Assembly: GCA_950295325.1 (NCBI GenBank)
Contig: OX485803.1
Span: 8,618,001 to 8,682,000 of the forward strand
From: Polytrichum commune
Lineage: Eukaryota > Streptophyta > Polytrichopsida > Polytrichales > Polytrichaceae
DNA: 64,000 bases
Direction of reading: 5' to 3'
Numbering within the stretch: the stretch's first letter is position 1; every line of letters starts with the position of its first letter. This document shows, piece after piece, positions 47,574 through 60,312 of this stretch. The position numbers were made by a program, and so were the translations under genes. Below the pieces are notes generated by a model that made no database searches, had not been told where the DNA came from, and saw only the letters and a program-made list of their open reading frames with translations.

Positions 47574-48562
47574 CACTACATCGTTTTTGGTACTTAGGGG
47601 CGGTTTACACTATGGACCATGAAGTCGTCCCACGTAAGAGGCCTATTTTGCGTGGGACGACTTCATGGGACGACTTCCATGGTCCGAGTTACTAAAATAT
47701 TAGTTTTCATGGTTCATGGGCCCTTCACTAGGTGTAAACCGAATGTGGACCATGAAGAATGACCATGCACCAAAAAGGCTTAAAATGGCATTTTTCTGAC
47801 ATGGGCCCTTGCTCTTTTTCCCGGACCACCTCTTTTGCTTGTCCCAACGGAAAACCCGTTGGACCATGGCAGTGGATAGAGTAGGCTTAAAAAATAATAT
47901 TTTGTGGACCTCAACCTCCGTGGTCACTCTGCCATTTTTTCCTTGGTGTAAACCCAAGTCGTCCCGGGACGACTTCAACGTCCAATCACATCGCTTAGAC
48001 GGCCGTGGGACGACTTCATGGTCCATAGTGTAAACCGCCCCTTAGTGTCACATGCATAATAGTGTCACTTTACCTTGTTTTGAGGCATATGGTAGGTTAC
48101 ACCAGTGATCAACAACTTCAACATTAGTGTCACCTCATAACACTAGGTGTTCATGTGCTCTTACTAATACCTTGACATGAGTATGCTCAATGGTGTTATG
48201 AGGTGTATGCCTATGTTGCACAATGGTCTATGAATTGATTAAAGCGTACACAAATGACACTTGACATCAATATGTTCAAGAATATCTTCGTCTTCATGCT
48301 AAAATGTAAACACATGTCACTTGCCATTAGCATGCTCAAAGATATCCTCCCCTTGCACACTAAAACGTTAAATTATTTCAAGTATCGCAATGTGCTATGC
48401 TAAATGTCATAATGTAAATATTTTGCACTTAAAATTTTGATTTATGTTGATAAATGGTATCATATTGGCAATTAGTGGACGTGACACTTTGAGACATGTA
48501 AGCATCTAGTTTGGCCCTTTGCAATGGTGTACGTGACACTAAATACCATAAGGGATGTAGTG
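47574..48562 (+). mobile_element. Family S element, copy A (CACTAC termini), carrying a nested MITE
   Basis: The ends read inwards are CACTACATCGTTTTTGGTAC and CACTACATCCCTTATGGTAT, each followed by TTAGTGTCAC once the nested element is removed. Without the insertion the unit is about 541 bp and non-coding. CACTAC ends suggest a CACTA-type non-autonomous element, but the flanking trinucleotides (aag and gga) do not give a target duplication, so superfamily assignment is tentative. It aligns along its whole length with copy B at 57631-58626. Confidence 0.7.
47597..48041. mobile_element. PIF/Harbinger-like MITE H1, TTA target duplication, inside S copy A
   Basis: The 445 bp element is flanked by TTA at 47594-47596 and 48042-48044. 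The TIRs begin GGGGCGGTTTACACTATGGA and are identical over 38 bases. Further copies of the GTCGTCCCACG word lie inside both ends. Empty target sites are visible in S copies C and F (ggtatttagtgtc). Confidence 0.92.
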
Positions 48563-51500
48563 GGAGTTATACATTGGAAAATCAAATCTCATTCATTCCA
48601 AGTTTTGGTGCTTCCAACTTCTGAATATGATGTAGAAATTTGGGGGTGGGGATTTGAAAATATCACTTAAAGGTTTTTGAGCACTTACAATAGCATGAAA
48701 ATACATATGATGACTCACATCAAAATGCAATATTTGACATCCTACCAATTATAGAGTAGGGAGGACTTCCCATGGAATTCTATGCACTTAACCTTTTATA
48801 GGTTTCCAACAATGTCTAGCCCATCTAACCTCCTATTGGTTAGCTAGTCAAGCATCCTCACTTTCTCAACACTTGGTTGAACATAGATTTAACACTTGGC
48901 AACAAAAACAACAATCATTTGGAAGGCACCATGAGGCCTACCACAATGGGAAACTCATGACATCCTAATACCTCCAAACTTTACATTTGAATCTCTCAAG
49001 CAAGCCTTTCTACCTCAAGAATGGAATATTCTCATGATACGGAAAAGAAACTTCTTCTCTTCTAATGTGGTTGTAACTGCGGAAAACTTTATATGGAATG
49101 TCCCCTCCACAAGTCCAATAGAGATAGGTATGCTACCCTATTTCAAAATGTTGCGCTACGTAGTGCCAAATCTTTGTACCAATTGGATCATCAAACTAAC
49201 ACTAGTTGTTCTCCCAATGAGGCCCCTGCACTCTGTTACCTTAGGGAATGTCCCTACCTTGATGTACCATTAGTCCCATAATTCCTTTTGGCTTTTAGGA
49301 TTCTAGAATAAATTTCATTTCATTTCATTCCAATTTACCATTATATCCCCTTTCAAATTTTGTGAACATGTTGCTATTGTACTAATGTGAATGCACACAA
49401 TTGGGACAACAATCTATTACATTTCTTTCAAAAATATATAAGAGCACATAATTTCCAAATATAGAAACCCAAGATGACCTTGGAAGCCTTTTTATGAATA
49501 TCAAAACATTGACAATTGTTATTGGCATCTAATAAATCAATGCCAATTCCAACCATGTAGATGTTTAGATTTTGTGGTCGAGGAGTACTTCAAACATATT
49601 CAAATGTCCAAGTATCTTCATATAGGATAATTTAGGGTTTATGTGATGAGGTAAGGGTGACTTAAACCCAAGCCCTTAACCTGGATCCCATAGGAACTCC
49701 AAGGTTAACCCGCCTAAGGCCAAAATAATACTCTAATGGGTGATCTTCCTAGCAATTGAATTCCGGGGCACCCTATAGTGGGGATATCCATGTGCTAGAT
49801 ATTTTAAACCAACCATGTTGGGGAACATAGGGCCAACCCTTGGAGGAGATAGGTGCATGCCGGCTTGTTCATGCCCTTCAAGTGTTCACCTTTGAAAGGA
49901 GGTACTAATTGTACATGGCCCTCTAATTCTTGTAATGCCCGCTTTAGGATTACATATAGACTTAGATCAACTCGAAAATGAAGCAACACCATAAATCACA
50001 TTAGTGGTGACATTAGAGTCTTTCTTTCTTTCTTTCTTTCTATATGATGAGGTGTACAAAGAATTTAACATTTAAAAAATTGTTTCACCCTGATCTCTAT
50101 CCAAGTCTTTTTTGGGTCTATTGAGTTTAGTACTACACCATTACTTAAGACATACTATATGCAGCTTCCAACTCCCACACATGGCACATATTGAGTTTTT
50201 GAGGGCCTTTTTACGGAAATTGGACATTGTTGGAACATTTTCCAATCTTTTGATGCATGTACTTGTGAAAATAAAAATACAAATCCCAACAACATATGTG
50301 ACATAAAGAATATAATGAAACTCCAAAAAAGCATTGGTGGATAGATTCCATAATATGAGTGAGATATGATCCCCAACAATTAACACCAATTGGTTCTTTT
50401 TTTGTGGGGGGAGGGGGACAACGGGACGGCAAACACACTAAATTCCTCAACCACTGGAATATGAAAATAAAAATAAAAATTCGGAGGTTTAAGAATAGCT
50501 ATGGATCAAGAAGTTGTTTCCCCCACACCTTTCAAAAGTAAAAGCACACAACATACTAGAAATTGAGAGTCTTTAGATAAAAGGTGCCCATCCGAACCCT
50601 CAAAAAACACTTGCATTTTGTTGACTACGGTTTGTTGAGCATTTAAGAAATAAGGTTCATGTTCCTCATGTACATGAGACGTAGTGCCTGACAAATACAA
50701 AGATTGGGAATGGGCATGCACTCTTATAACCACGAGGACTACATAGCCCTAAGCAACCATGGTTTGATTCTAACAAGGAGATTTATAGAGGACCAACACA
50801 ATACTACATTGACCATTTAGAAAGGCCCGAGGCTAGATGTCTTGATGTTTGAAGTTTGCCCCCACCAATCTTACCGAGGTGTAGATGGTATCTAATAAAA
50901 ACATGCCCCCACTACAAGAAAGGATGGGGGTCTCAACAAGCCACTTAAGAACATTAATTCCCAATACAATCCAAACAAGATTATGGGGTGTGAGAGTATG
51001 TTAACGAAAAACTGGTGTACATATTATACATATGATATTGACTCGAGATATTAGGAAATAGTGAGTGGAAGGACTATGGTCAAATTAAAAGAGATATGTG
51101 TGTGCTGAAATCCACATGTGGTTATTGAAAGTTATATAGGCTAAAAGTTCTAAACACACACACTCTCTCTTTCAGCCTTTCAAAAACTTAGATTCCACAC
51201 CTGAAATTGTAAAAGCTTCAACTCTATGAAGAACAAGTAGATCTATTGTTTGTTGGGGTGATTCCTACACTACAAGACCATTGACTGATAATTTTGAGAA
51301 ATTGACAGAGCACTTAGGGCATTTGTACTGGGTGGCCAAACTTCTAATTTCTATCTGGATTCTCATTTTGATGAATTTGAGTGGTTTGCTTAAGAGTATG
51401 AATATATTTCTTGTAGTATCAGAACTTTGTGAGATTGTTGGATTGCTCCGAATCGTATTACATTGCGAAATGAATAGAGCTTTTGATTGCTGTGAACCAC

Positions 51501-51866
51501 TTCTACTATTAGTCGGTTGTCTGGTGCTTGCGAATTGTAATTGCATCTATGATGACTGAACTGGGTTGCTAATCTCCCACCCAATTGGAGTAATTAGTCT
51601 CATAAAAAGATTGGGCCCTTAGGCCATCAGAGATTAAATCCTTGGCCTTGAATGTTAGTAAATGTGATAACATAGTGATGTTGCTGACATTTCCATTTTG
51701 ACTCTGGTCTCTCGAGGAGCAAATCGATAATGAGAATCTGGAACTGTTGTAATGATGAGAGGATGAGATTGAATTATTTGTCTTTGTGAAATCAATTAGG
51801 GATCAGGGTAGGCCATAGTCTTGCCCTTCAATGATATGCTTACTAACCTTTGAGATGTTTATTGTT
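48563..51866. other. Long non-coding stretch
   Basis: No gene is recognised over about 3.3 kb. A (TTTC)n tract lies at 50020-50042 and a short G-rich run near 50405-50417. Confidence 0.45.
50020..50042. repeat. (TTTC)n microsatellite
   Basis: About five to six tttc units. Confidence 0.95.
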
Positions 51867-52364
51867 AGCCCTGCCACACCGAGTGTGGTTGGGTCAGCCA
51901 GCCGGTGGCCTTGGTCAGGGAGGCAACGAGCAAGGACGGTTCGGTTTGGCACAACACCAACCACTGCTCTAGCGACAAAATGGGGTTGTGATTGGGAGTT
52001 GGTTGCATGTCCGCTTGCATATTATTGATAGCCATACTCTAAACTATTCTCACTTAAAATTCATGTAAACCGGATTGTTTGTGTTGAACTATAAAGAAAG
52101 GTCACTAAACAACTTCGTCATGCCTCGTAGCTTCATGTTGCAAATGAAATAAAGCTTGTGCCAGCGACTTGCCCGACTGGAGGCAGCGGACAAATGCTCT
52201 AGTTGGTTAGTTGGTTACAAGGGGGTGCCTTGCAGCTAGCCAATCAGAGTACATGCGGGGCTTTGTCCCCAACTCCATGGCTGGCCGCCACCGCCTGTTG
52301 TGGGGGGCTCCAAACCGGGGGGATTGGCTGGCTAAGATGCTAGTCCCCCCGGTGTGGCAAGGCT
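51867..52364. mobile_element. TIR element with GCC-TGCCACACCG ends
   Basis: The left end is AGCCCTGCCACACCG. The right end read inwards is AGCCTTGCCACACCG, followed on both sides by further similarity around ttagccagcc/gtcagccagcc. The 498 bp unit is GC-rich against its flanks and non-coding. A target duplication is unclear: TTA stands on the left and TTA one base off on the right. A PIF-type origin is therefore possible but unproven. Confidence 0.65.
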
Positions 52365-52959
52365 TTATGTAACTATGCTTGGTTGATTTAAAAGCAAGAT
52401 CAGAGTGCCCTTCGTCTGTTTGTGAATGTGGATGTAAATCTTATACATTCATATGAACAATATTAAGACTTGAGAAAGAATGGGGACTTAGGATTGTGCA
52501 TAGACGTGTTCTGGAGATGAAATTTTGATTGAGAGTTGTTATTGGGAAGAGGGGTAGCAAGCACTTAGTGATTGCAGGGTGCAACACTAACTTTTTATGG
52601 ACGAGTAACTCTGCAATTTGCAATAGCTTGTCAAAGTGATTTGTGAAATTTATCTTGGTAATTCGGATGAAGATAAGTGATCGAATGTTAGTGATGATAG
52701 CCAAGACCATTATCTAGAGACTTGTGAGTAGGAAGCCCAAGGCTTCCTCCCTTTTATTTTTTGGTGGTACGAAGGATGTGAAGGGTTTTCTTACATATTA
52801 TGGACCTCAATGGGAATGAAGAAAGCTAAGGGGGTCAATGTTCACAAAATAAAGAATTGTATCCCAATCTATTGTTTTACCATGCGGATATCTATCAACT
52901 TTAAACACAAATGAGGTAACCAGACATTGTCTGACAAAAAAATTAAACTAAGAATTAAA
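52365..52959. other. Non-coding stretch
   Basis: No gene is recognised. Confidence 0.45.
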
Positions 52960-53190
52960 CAAGGAAGACTTGAAACCTTGAAAGGGTGATTGTACTTCAT
53001 TTTCAAGTTACACTAAAAAGGATAATTAACACAAGATTATTCACCACACCAAAGTGCCCTTGGCTTTGGTAAAGAGACAAAAATGGGATACTCATTGCAA
53101 GATTATTGACAATGGTTGTGCTTATGCTTGGGCTTTGCATTAGGTTCGAGTCAAATGAACTCACTACTAGACTATCACATGGGTAAATAG
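52960..53190 (-). repeat. Dispersed repeat R, copy 2 (inverted, uninterrupted)
   Basis: Read on the minus strand it gives caagcataagcacaaccatt, then gtcaataatcttgcaatg, then cccatttttgtc, then ttaccaaagccaagggcac. The two halves are directly adjacent, so this is the empty-site version of the locus disrupted by the solo LTR at 31973-32945. Confidence 0.75.
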
Positions 53191-53598
53191 TATGAGATTG
53201 AGTGATTGTCACATGTTTTGTGATGGAGAGAATTTTACACCCTTATCCTTGAATGAATGAATTGTCAACCCAAAATCCTAAATAACCTAAAGCAAATTTA
53301 AAATTACCCTCATAAAGCTTATTTGAGACACCTAGATGATATAAAGATCACCTTTTTAAGTCTTCCCTTGCTTTCTCCTTGGATTGGTCTCATTTAAAAT
53401 TTGAATGTAACAAATGTAAGGTTTAAGGTTTGAAAAGTATTTGATTAAATAAATAAATAAACATCGAAACATGTTAACTCTCGACATGTTTAGATGATTG
53501 TTCTCTCTTACACTGATCATCTTATACCGAGGTTGAAAGTAAAAGTACTCCCTACCTTCCGGGAGTGCTTACCATATATGAATACTTGTGTGTGTTCA

Positions 53599-53889
53599 CC
53601 AGAAACACTAGAAGCCAAAGCTAACAAATACAAACCACTAATAGCAAGCATTGTTGCTAGAGGCTAGAAAATTGACCCGCTCATTGTTATTACAGCAGGC
53701 GCCAGAGCCGCAACACACATCCCATCAATGAAACTACTTGAAGACAAATTTAAACTACCTATGCCATCCATTCGAAATGCCTTTAAAAACATCAATAACA
53801 TTGCCATACAATACGCCATGTCCATCCTCCTCCACAGAAGAAGACTAGAAAATCACCAACCTCTACCTCAAATACAAGACCCCCCCTAG
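53599..53889 (+). pseudogene. LINE pol 3' fragment, second copy
   Basis: The 97-codon stretch has a single internal stop. It encodes ANKYKPLIASIVARG, stop, then KIDPLIVITAGARAATHIPS, NIAIQYAMSILLHRRRLENH and QPLP, ending at TAG 53889. The layout KY..LI....GWK..PLI.IT.G.R.A.H..S...L ... N.AI.Y....L..RRL is that of the extreme C-terminus of the LINE at 22742-24660. The two are different subfamilies, since most residues differ. It is 5'-truncated, as is common for LINEs. Upstream sequence does not show the rest of the polymerase. Confidence 0.75.
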
Positions 53890-54750
53890 CTAAACCAAAA
53901 AGTTATATGTGGAAAACGCCCTCTCCACACAACAATTAGTTCATGGCATGACGTCTAAACTCCGCACAAAACAAGCCCTACATTAATTAACCCGTATTTG
54001 TATTGGTTTCTATCTGTTACTGGTTACTTGTGACTATAGTGTCTACTCTCGAAAGGGGGAAGTAGTTCTTTACTTCTATTCCTATGTCTACAGAACATAG
54101 GTCTAGGGGTGGAAGGAATAGACACTTCATTCACGTCGGTCCCCTACCGGAGACCGAAGTTTCTCCTCCTCCTCTACTTGTGTGTGTGTGTGTGGAAGGG
54201 GAGGGAGGGGGGGGGGGGGGGAAGATGGGTCAACCTGTGTTTGTTTGCTATCCAATTTTTGTTAGGGACATGATGTATTTTATGAGAATTGGGTATATAC
54301 TTCATCGCTTTTTTTAATAATCTCTTGTGCCGATATGTGTAGTTGTTCATTCCAATGCCGTTAATGATGAGTGTATTTGCCCCTCTCGCGCCCATTGGAG
54401 TACTAGTTCATCAATTATTAGTAGGCTGTACTCGTGATATTTGCAGTCCTTTGAGCACGAGAATGCTCTAACTTAACCACTCGAACAATCAGTTGTTCAA
54501 GAACAAAGATTCAGCCCCACGAAACCCCTTGTTAATTAATTAGGTGGCACTTGGAAGATGTGCCTCTTGTCAATAACTTCCACAAACGCCAATCATGAGG
54601 ACAAAAGCTCATACTCCCGAAGGCTTATCCAAACCGCCGACTGCGGGAGCTTAGAAAAGCCTGCTCCAAAAGAGTCGTAAGCATGTGGGAGCACGAAAAC
54701 TTCGTCATAGCTACAATGTATGCTTCCGTAGTATGACAATGTCTTAGTGG
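53890..54750. other. Non-coding stretch with GT/G tract
   Basis: No gene is recognised. A (GT)n tract followed by a long G-rich run lies at 54178-54222. Confidence 0.5.
54178..54222. repeat. (GT)n plus poly-G tract
   Basis: A tgtgtgtg run, then ggaaggggaggga, then a run of about 14 G residues. Confidence 0.9.
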
Positions 54751-55110
54751 ACCAAATTGGTATACACTACCACGAGGCTAGTGGAGAGTTGTGGTCGAGA
54801 ACCTTTCGCATGGATCCGCCCTATCCTTTTGTGTCCAAAGTGGATAATGGTGAGCTGGCTATGAAAGTTTAGGGGGAGAAAAGGTATGGGAGGATGTGAT
54901 TTGAAGAACCCCACCATCGTTATTAAACACTAGGTATAGATCATTGCACCAAGTTGGTATGCGCTCTAGGGTTAGTTGCGGGTTGTGGTGGAGAACCTTT
55001 GGCACAAAATCTACGTGTCTCAAGTGGATAGCGGTGACCTGGTTGTGTTTTAGGGTGAGGAAAGGTATGGGAGAATGTGATCTTATGAACCCCACAGTTG
55101 TTGTTGTTGG
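54751..55110. repeat. Diverged tandem duplication, period about 197 bp
   Basis: Copies begin accaaattggtat (54751) and accaagttggtat (54948). They share gttgtggt.gagaacctttcgc/ggc, aagtggata.(t/c)ggtga, aaaggtatggga.gatgtgat and gaaccccac. A faint third partial copy may follow near 55285-55330. Confidence 0.75.
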
Positions 55111-56639
55111 ACAACTTGTTGTAAATGAAACACCTGTCCACCACAGAGTCTACAAACTCTTGGAGAATTTCTCACAAAATGCCATCAAATACTCAACCCG
55201 GATCATGCTGAACAAAAAGAAAGAAAGACAAATTATGCATTGGTTCCTGTGTATTAGACTTACTCATATAATATAGATTGGTTACCTTATCACACCATCT
55301 ACGTGCCACAAGTAGACATTAAGCTAACCTTGCGCCCCCATGGCCACGCGATCATCGGTAGGGACTGGTGAATGGACATCTAATGTTAATTGAAAGAAGA
55401 AAAAATAAATTGACGTTCCATTTTCTTCTTCTTCTTCTTTTGCTTATGTTGAATAATAGGTATACATCATCACAAGAAAGCATTCAATATGATTTTGACT
55501 AATGCATTGTATTTTTGTTTACGACGATGGTAACATATGTGAAACTATTAGATGATTATGGGTGGCTTGGAGTTTGTGAAGTCCATGTAAACTCATCCAT
55601 TGTGGATGAAGGGGCTCGACTAAAAACAAGTTTTGTGCATGTTGAGAATCCAATCATTCCAACTAAACATCAAAAGATTGATTCATGATTTTTGATGTCA
55701 ATTCTGGAGTCAGATAAGCAAAATTCAATAATAAAAATCAGTTCATATAAATAATTTTGTTGCATTTGTACCTTCCTACCTCATTGCATTTCAATGTAAT
55801 GAATGAGATTATGTGGACACCACAAATTCATGTCTATGGTACCATGGTTTTTTGTTTGCCAAGTGACCAACTGGATATGATTGAAGTGTAACCAAAACAA
55901 TCAATTATGATGGGTGTGTATATGATATAGCAACAACCCCTTCATTCTCAACGTCTTGTCACATAACACGAATCCTCTTATATTCCTTGTGAACCAAATG
56001 TTGCAAGACTGGTAGTCAAAAACTTTACAGAGCATTTAGTGGCACAACACATTACGTGATATGGACTCTCTAACAAAATCTAAAACTCCAAATTGCATGT
56101 CTAATAAATTTTAAGACACTTCATGTGTGAAATGTCCAATTCACGTGTGAGAGATCACGTTTGAACATTAGAGCCATTTGTTTAGAAAAAGAAACTTGTC
56201 TTTATTTTTGGTTAAATTGATGAGAATTTATTCATCACTTGTCCGATATGATAGAAACATGTGTTCATGAGGTTAAATGAGGATGTTTTGGACCAACCTA
56301 ATTTCTTTGGAACGGACACCAACATGGTAGGTATCAAATTGAACGGAAAGCTCCTATTGTAGAGTCACATGATTCGTCCAAGCAAAGCACCTTCCGATAG
56401 CACCAAATCTCAACAAACCGAAACTTAAGAGCCATTTGCGTTTCAACATATTTGAGCTTAATCCCAAGTTTACAATTTGACTCCTATGCGTCATCTTCAT
56501 ATGGTTGGTGCCACTCCAAACATTAAGACAAAATTTGTTGCTTTAATCTCTTTGCCCAAAAAGATATTCCTACATCTAGCGTGTCCAATATGACAAAGGA
56601 TGGTACGTCTAATTGAGGATTCTAATGTTACTAAGATGT
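55111..56639. other. Non-coding stretch
   Basis: No gene is recognised. A (TTC)n tract lies at 55423-55440. Confidence 0.45.
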
Positions 56640-56790
56640 AAGTAAGCACACTAATGCCAAGTGTTGTGAGGCCAGACTAATGGTCAAGTTGTTGGACATC
56701 CATCTAACCTAACATAAACCTCATACTTGGGTAAGTGACATTATGAAACATGTGACACTACATACCATAAACAATGCACTAAGCTGAAGT
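56640..56790 (-). repeat. Family S, partial copy D (inverted)
   Basis: It carries agtaagcacactaatgccaa followed by gtgttgtgagg, and ends gtgacactacataccataaa then caatgcac. This matches the left terminal third of copies A and B on the opposite strand. Confidence 0.6.
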
Positions 56791-57630
56791 TAAAAGGAAT
56801 AAGCAACAAACCTATAAGGTGCAAGTGTTAACCACACCCCAAAAGGTAGGTGTTGGGAAACAATTTCGTCTCAAGCCTGCAAGATAAAGTCTTCCCATGG
56901 GCAAGCGAAACCTTGGAAAGTGTAACTTAAAGCACCCACCGAAAAGGATCCACGTGACACTACTAGCATATGAGTCCTACGCAATCGTCCCACGTCAACA
57001 ACAAAAAAGAAAAGAAAAAACATACAAATCTACCACTCAATGCTAGATTTGCAAACTTTCTAGTTACATAAGACAAGTTCCCAGTGACGTAGGTCAGTTG
57101 CCTAGGACTCATGCGCTTGTAGAGTGAGTCGTTACTCATTTTAGTTGGCCAAACATAACACATATCGGTTACTCCGACAATCACGTAGTTTTAACTTTAC
57201 CTCCGGGTCGGTTGCTAGCTGCTTGACTCTCCTATTCTTAGGGTAAAAAGGAGGTATGTTATGGGTAGGGCTCGCTCTTTGAATTGATGTGGCTGGAGAG
57301 GGCCAAGTACATAAGAGTTTATTTTACCTCAATGGTTGTTGTACTGTTGATTACTACCTTTACAAATATCGTTCAATTTGTGCAAGGAAAAAAATAACAT
57401 AAACAATGGACATGAGGAGACAAAGTACATAAGTTACTGCTTGTGGCTGGGCTGTGCTTAGTGTTTCAGTTGGCCCATATACTTCAGTTGTCCCAATAAC
57501 GCCTGCCTCTCATTAGACTTGGTCACGCCCCACATTCCCACTGTTCATCGTCTCCCACATGCGACTCCGTTTTTTTTTTTTTTTTTTTAAATCTCCAACA
57601 AAAATCTCGTGCTAATCTTTGTGTTGTAGA
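56791..57630. other. Non-coding stretch
   Basis: No gene is recognised. A T-run lies at 57571-57589. Confidence 0.45.
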
Positions 57631-58626
57631 CAGCTACACTGGTTTATGGTGTTTTAGGGCCACTTCTTCACACATGGGGCTGAGGGCCCGTGACCAGCGT
57701 TGCACTTCAAGCATTCTCGTTGGTGGAAAAGGCGGGGCCGGTCCAAGTTCGCGTCACACTACGCTTGAGGGACGAACGGAGTAAGTGATTGCAAGATGGA
57801 TGTAAAGTTTACATGGGTGGATTCTTACATGACATCAAATGGATTATGGTTCATGGTCACTTGGAAAATTTCTCAAAACCGCTTCTTGGAGGTAGGCCGA
57901 ACACAAAACCGAGAGACCACGGCACTTTGAAATCTCACAACTATTGATTCATTATATTGCATCATATGTGAGACCCATGTATGAGTAGAAATTCATTGAA
58001 ATAGCATTTGGTTGGGGACCCGATCACATATGACTTCACATTACACTTGAGGGCCGATGATCACACTACATGATTTCGAAAGTGTCTTGGGATGGCCTTT
58101 GAACACTTCTTTTGGGCTCTCACATTTTCATGGTCGCGGCTCTTGGCTCACATGTGAAGCGGCCCTTAGTGTCACTTACCCTATTTTGATGCGTATGCTA
58201 GGTTCCACTGATGATTGACAATTTCACCAGAAGTGTCACCTCGTGACACTTGGCGTTGAAGCGCACTTACTAATATCTTGACATGAGTATGTTCAATAGT
58301 GTTATGAGTTGCATGCCTATGTTATACAATGGTCTACAAGTTAACTGAAGTGTACCAAAATGATGCTTGCCATTAGTATATTCAAGAATATCTCCCTCTT
58401 GCATACTAAAATGTAAATAAATGACACTTGCCATTAGTATGCTCAAAAATAGCTTCCCCTTGCATACTCAAACTCAAGACTACCAACTAAAGTATCCCAA
58501 TGTGTGTTGATGAATGAAATGATAGTGGCAATTAGGGGACATGGCACTTCGAGACCTCCAGGCATCTAGTTGAGGCCCTCCGCACATAGTGCCCATGACA
58601 CTAAATACCATAAATGGTGTACACTG
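57631..58626 (+). mobile_element. Family S element, copy B, carrying nested H2
   Basis: The left terminus is cagctacactggtttatgg. The right terminus read inwards is cagtgtacaccatttatggt, then atttagtg. Without the nested element it is about 484 bp and aligns with copy A throughout, for example in tgacatgagtatg.tcaat, then agtgttatgag, and in tgacacttgccattag.atgc. Non-coding. Confidence 0.7.
57657..58165. mobile_element. PIF/Harbinger-like element H2, copy 2, TTA target duplication, inside S copy B
   Basis: The 509 bp element is flanked by TTA at 57654-57656 and 58166-58168. The ends are GGGCCACTTCTTCACACATG and, inwards from the right, GGGCCGCTTCACATGTGAGC. The interior matches copy 1 at 37885-38382 with scattered differences. 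Non-coding. Confidence 0.88.
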
Positions 58627-59828
58627 ATGTGTATGTGCAATTATGTTACTTTCGTGAATAGGTTGCCTTTTTACCCATGCATTTTATCCATGTGTACGTG
58701 CAATAGTGCCCCCATTCGCATGCCCCATAAACTTGTCCATGACCCGCCAACATGTCCCCCATGGCCTTCCCGCCCATCCTTGTTGGTCACCTTGGCTCCA
58801 TGCTCATTGCGTCCCTACGGTTTCTCCCACCATGCCCATTTATTGCACCCATGGTCTCTAGCTTTCCACTTTTGTTTCTTCTTTGGCATGGATGAGGGTT
58901 GAGTAGTGCTACGATGTAATGCTAGAGAACATGGTTACCATAAATTATTGATTATCATTGAGCTCATATCTTTATAGGGGAAGGGGTTGGGTGTTGTAGA
59001 TTTTCTCAACCATGTGAGAGCAAGGAAAGGGTCAAATTTATTCCCCTATAAAATTTAGAAAACTTCTCTAATCTATCTAATCTATAATTTATAATCTATT
59101 GTATGTGTGTGCACGCGCGTGTGCAACCCTTACATATATTGTTGCAAGAATTTAGAGTTATGATAATGGTTTAGATGTGTGGTGCTAATTCTTTTGTTTT
59201 CCTAGTCTAATGAGAAAGTAGATGGAAACATAATTTAAATGAAACTAGAAAGGGTTCAATTAAGTAGGTATGAAATAGGCTATGGCCTTGAGATTCCAAA
59301 AAGTAGAGATAAAAGAAAGACCATAGTTTGATTTTAACGGGTTTGAACTTTGATATCTACACATGTGTTTCAGAAAATATATATATGGCTAGGTATTTCA
59401 AAAAGCGGACAAGAGAGAGCAATTTTTGACTTTGTACCTAGCGTTAATGGTTTCGCTAGAACTCTTGTCTCCTTAGTGTTGGAGATTTGATTATGAGTTT
59501 TTGCCTATAGCAAACCACGAGGGATTCATAGTTGCTAGGATGTTGTCTTATGTTAAAGCAAATACAAGATATCTAGGGTGTTTGTACTAAATTATCAATT
59601 CAACATTCAATCTTGGAATTCTATTGCAATTGTGGTTTGTTTTGCGAGTTCCTATAAAAAAAACATTTTAGTGAATTGGGTGGTACCATTCTCTCTATAT
59701 GTCAAGATTTGGTCGAAGTTCAATTTTAGGCCATTGTCTCTGTATCTGTGAGTTGGCCTTGAGATTTATATATATTTGACTTACAGCTTGGGACGAATTG
59801 ACTGAGGAACTGATATTAGATAAGTTGA
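58627..59828. other. Non-coding stretch
   Basis: No gene is recognised. Confidence 0.45.
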
Positions 59829-60312
59829 TACAGTCAAGACTCTATAAATGTTACAGGTTGGGAGTAGAAAAAAAATAACATATATAAAATTCTAACAAGT
59901 AACACTTATAGCATTCATACCAATGGTTAATAACATTTATAAAAATAACACATAATTTTCTTGAAAATGAAGAACATAATGTTTTATAAAGATAAAAATG
60001 AAAGTACAAATGATAATACATAATTCAACTAAACTAATTGAAAGAAATAATCTATATAGTACTAACTTGACGAGATTCTTCCAACTAAACTAAGCAAAAG
60101 AAAGAGTCTATAGTAGTTTGACAAGAAGCTTCCAAATGATGAGATGAAACTTCTTTTTGGAGTCCTTGAATGCTCCTGATGTGTGATAGGGCATCATTTG
60201 GTCTGTGTTCAAAGTATTTCTTCAAAGTCTCTGGAGAACGCTTAGCAACACTCAATCCTACAACTTATTTTATCACATCAACCGTAACCTCATCAACATC
60301 AATTTCTTGATG

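Noticed and set aside
47574-48562. 3 bp CACTA-type target duplication for family S copy A
   Set aside because: The flanks are aag and gga, which do not match, so the superfamily call was left open.
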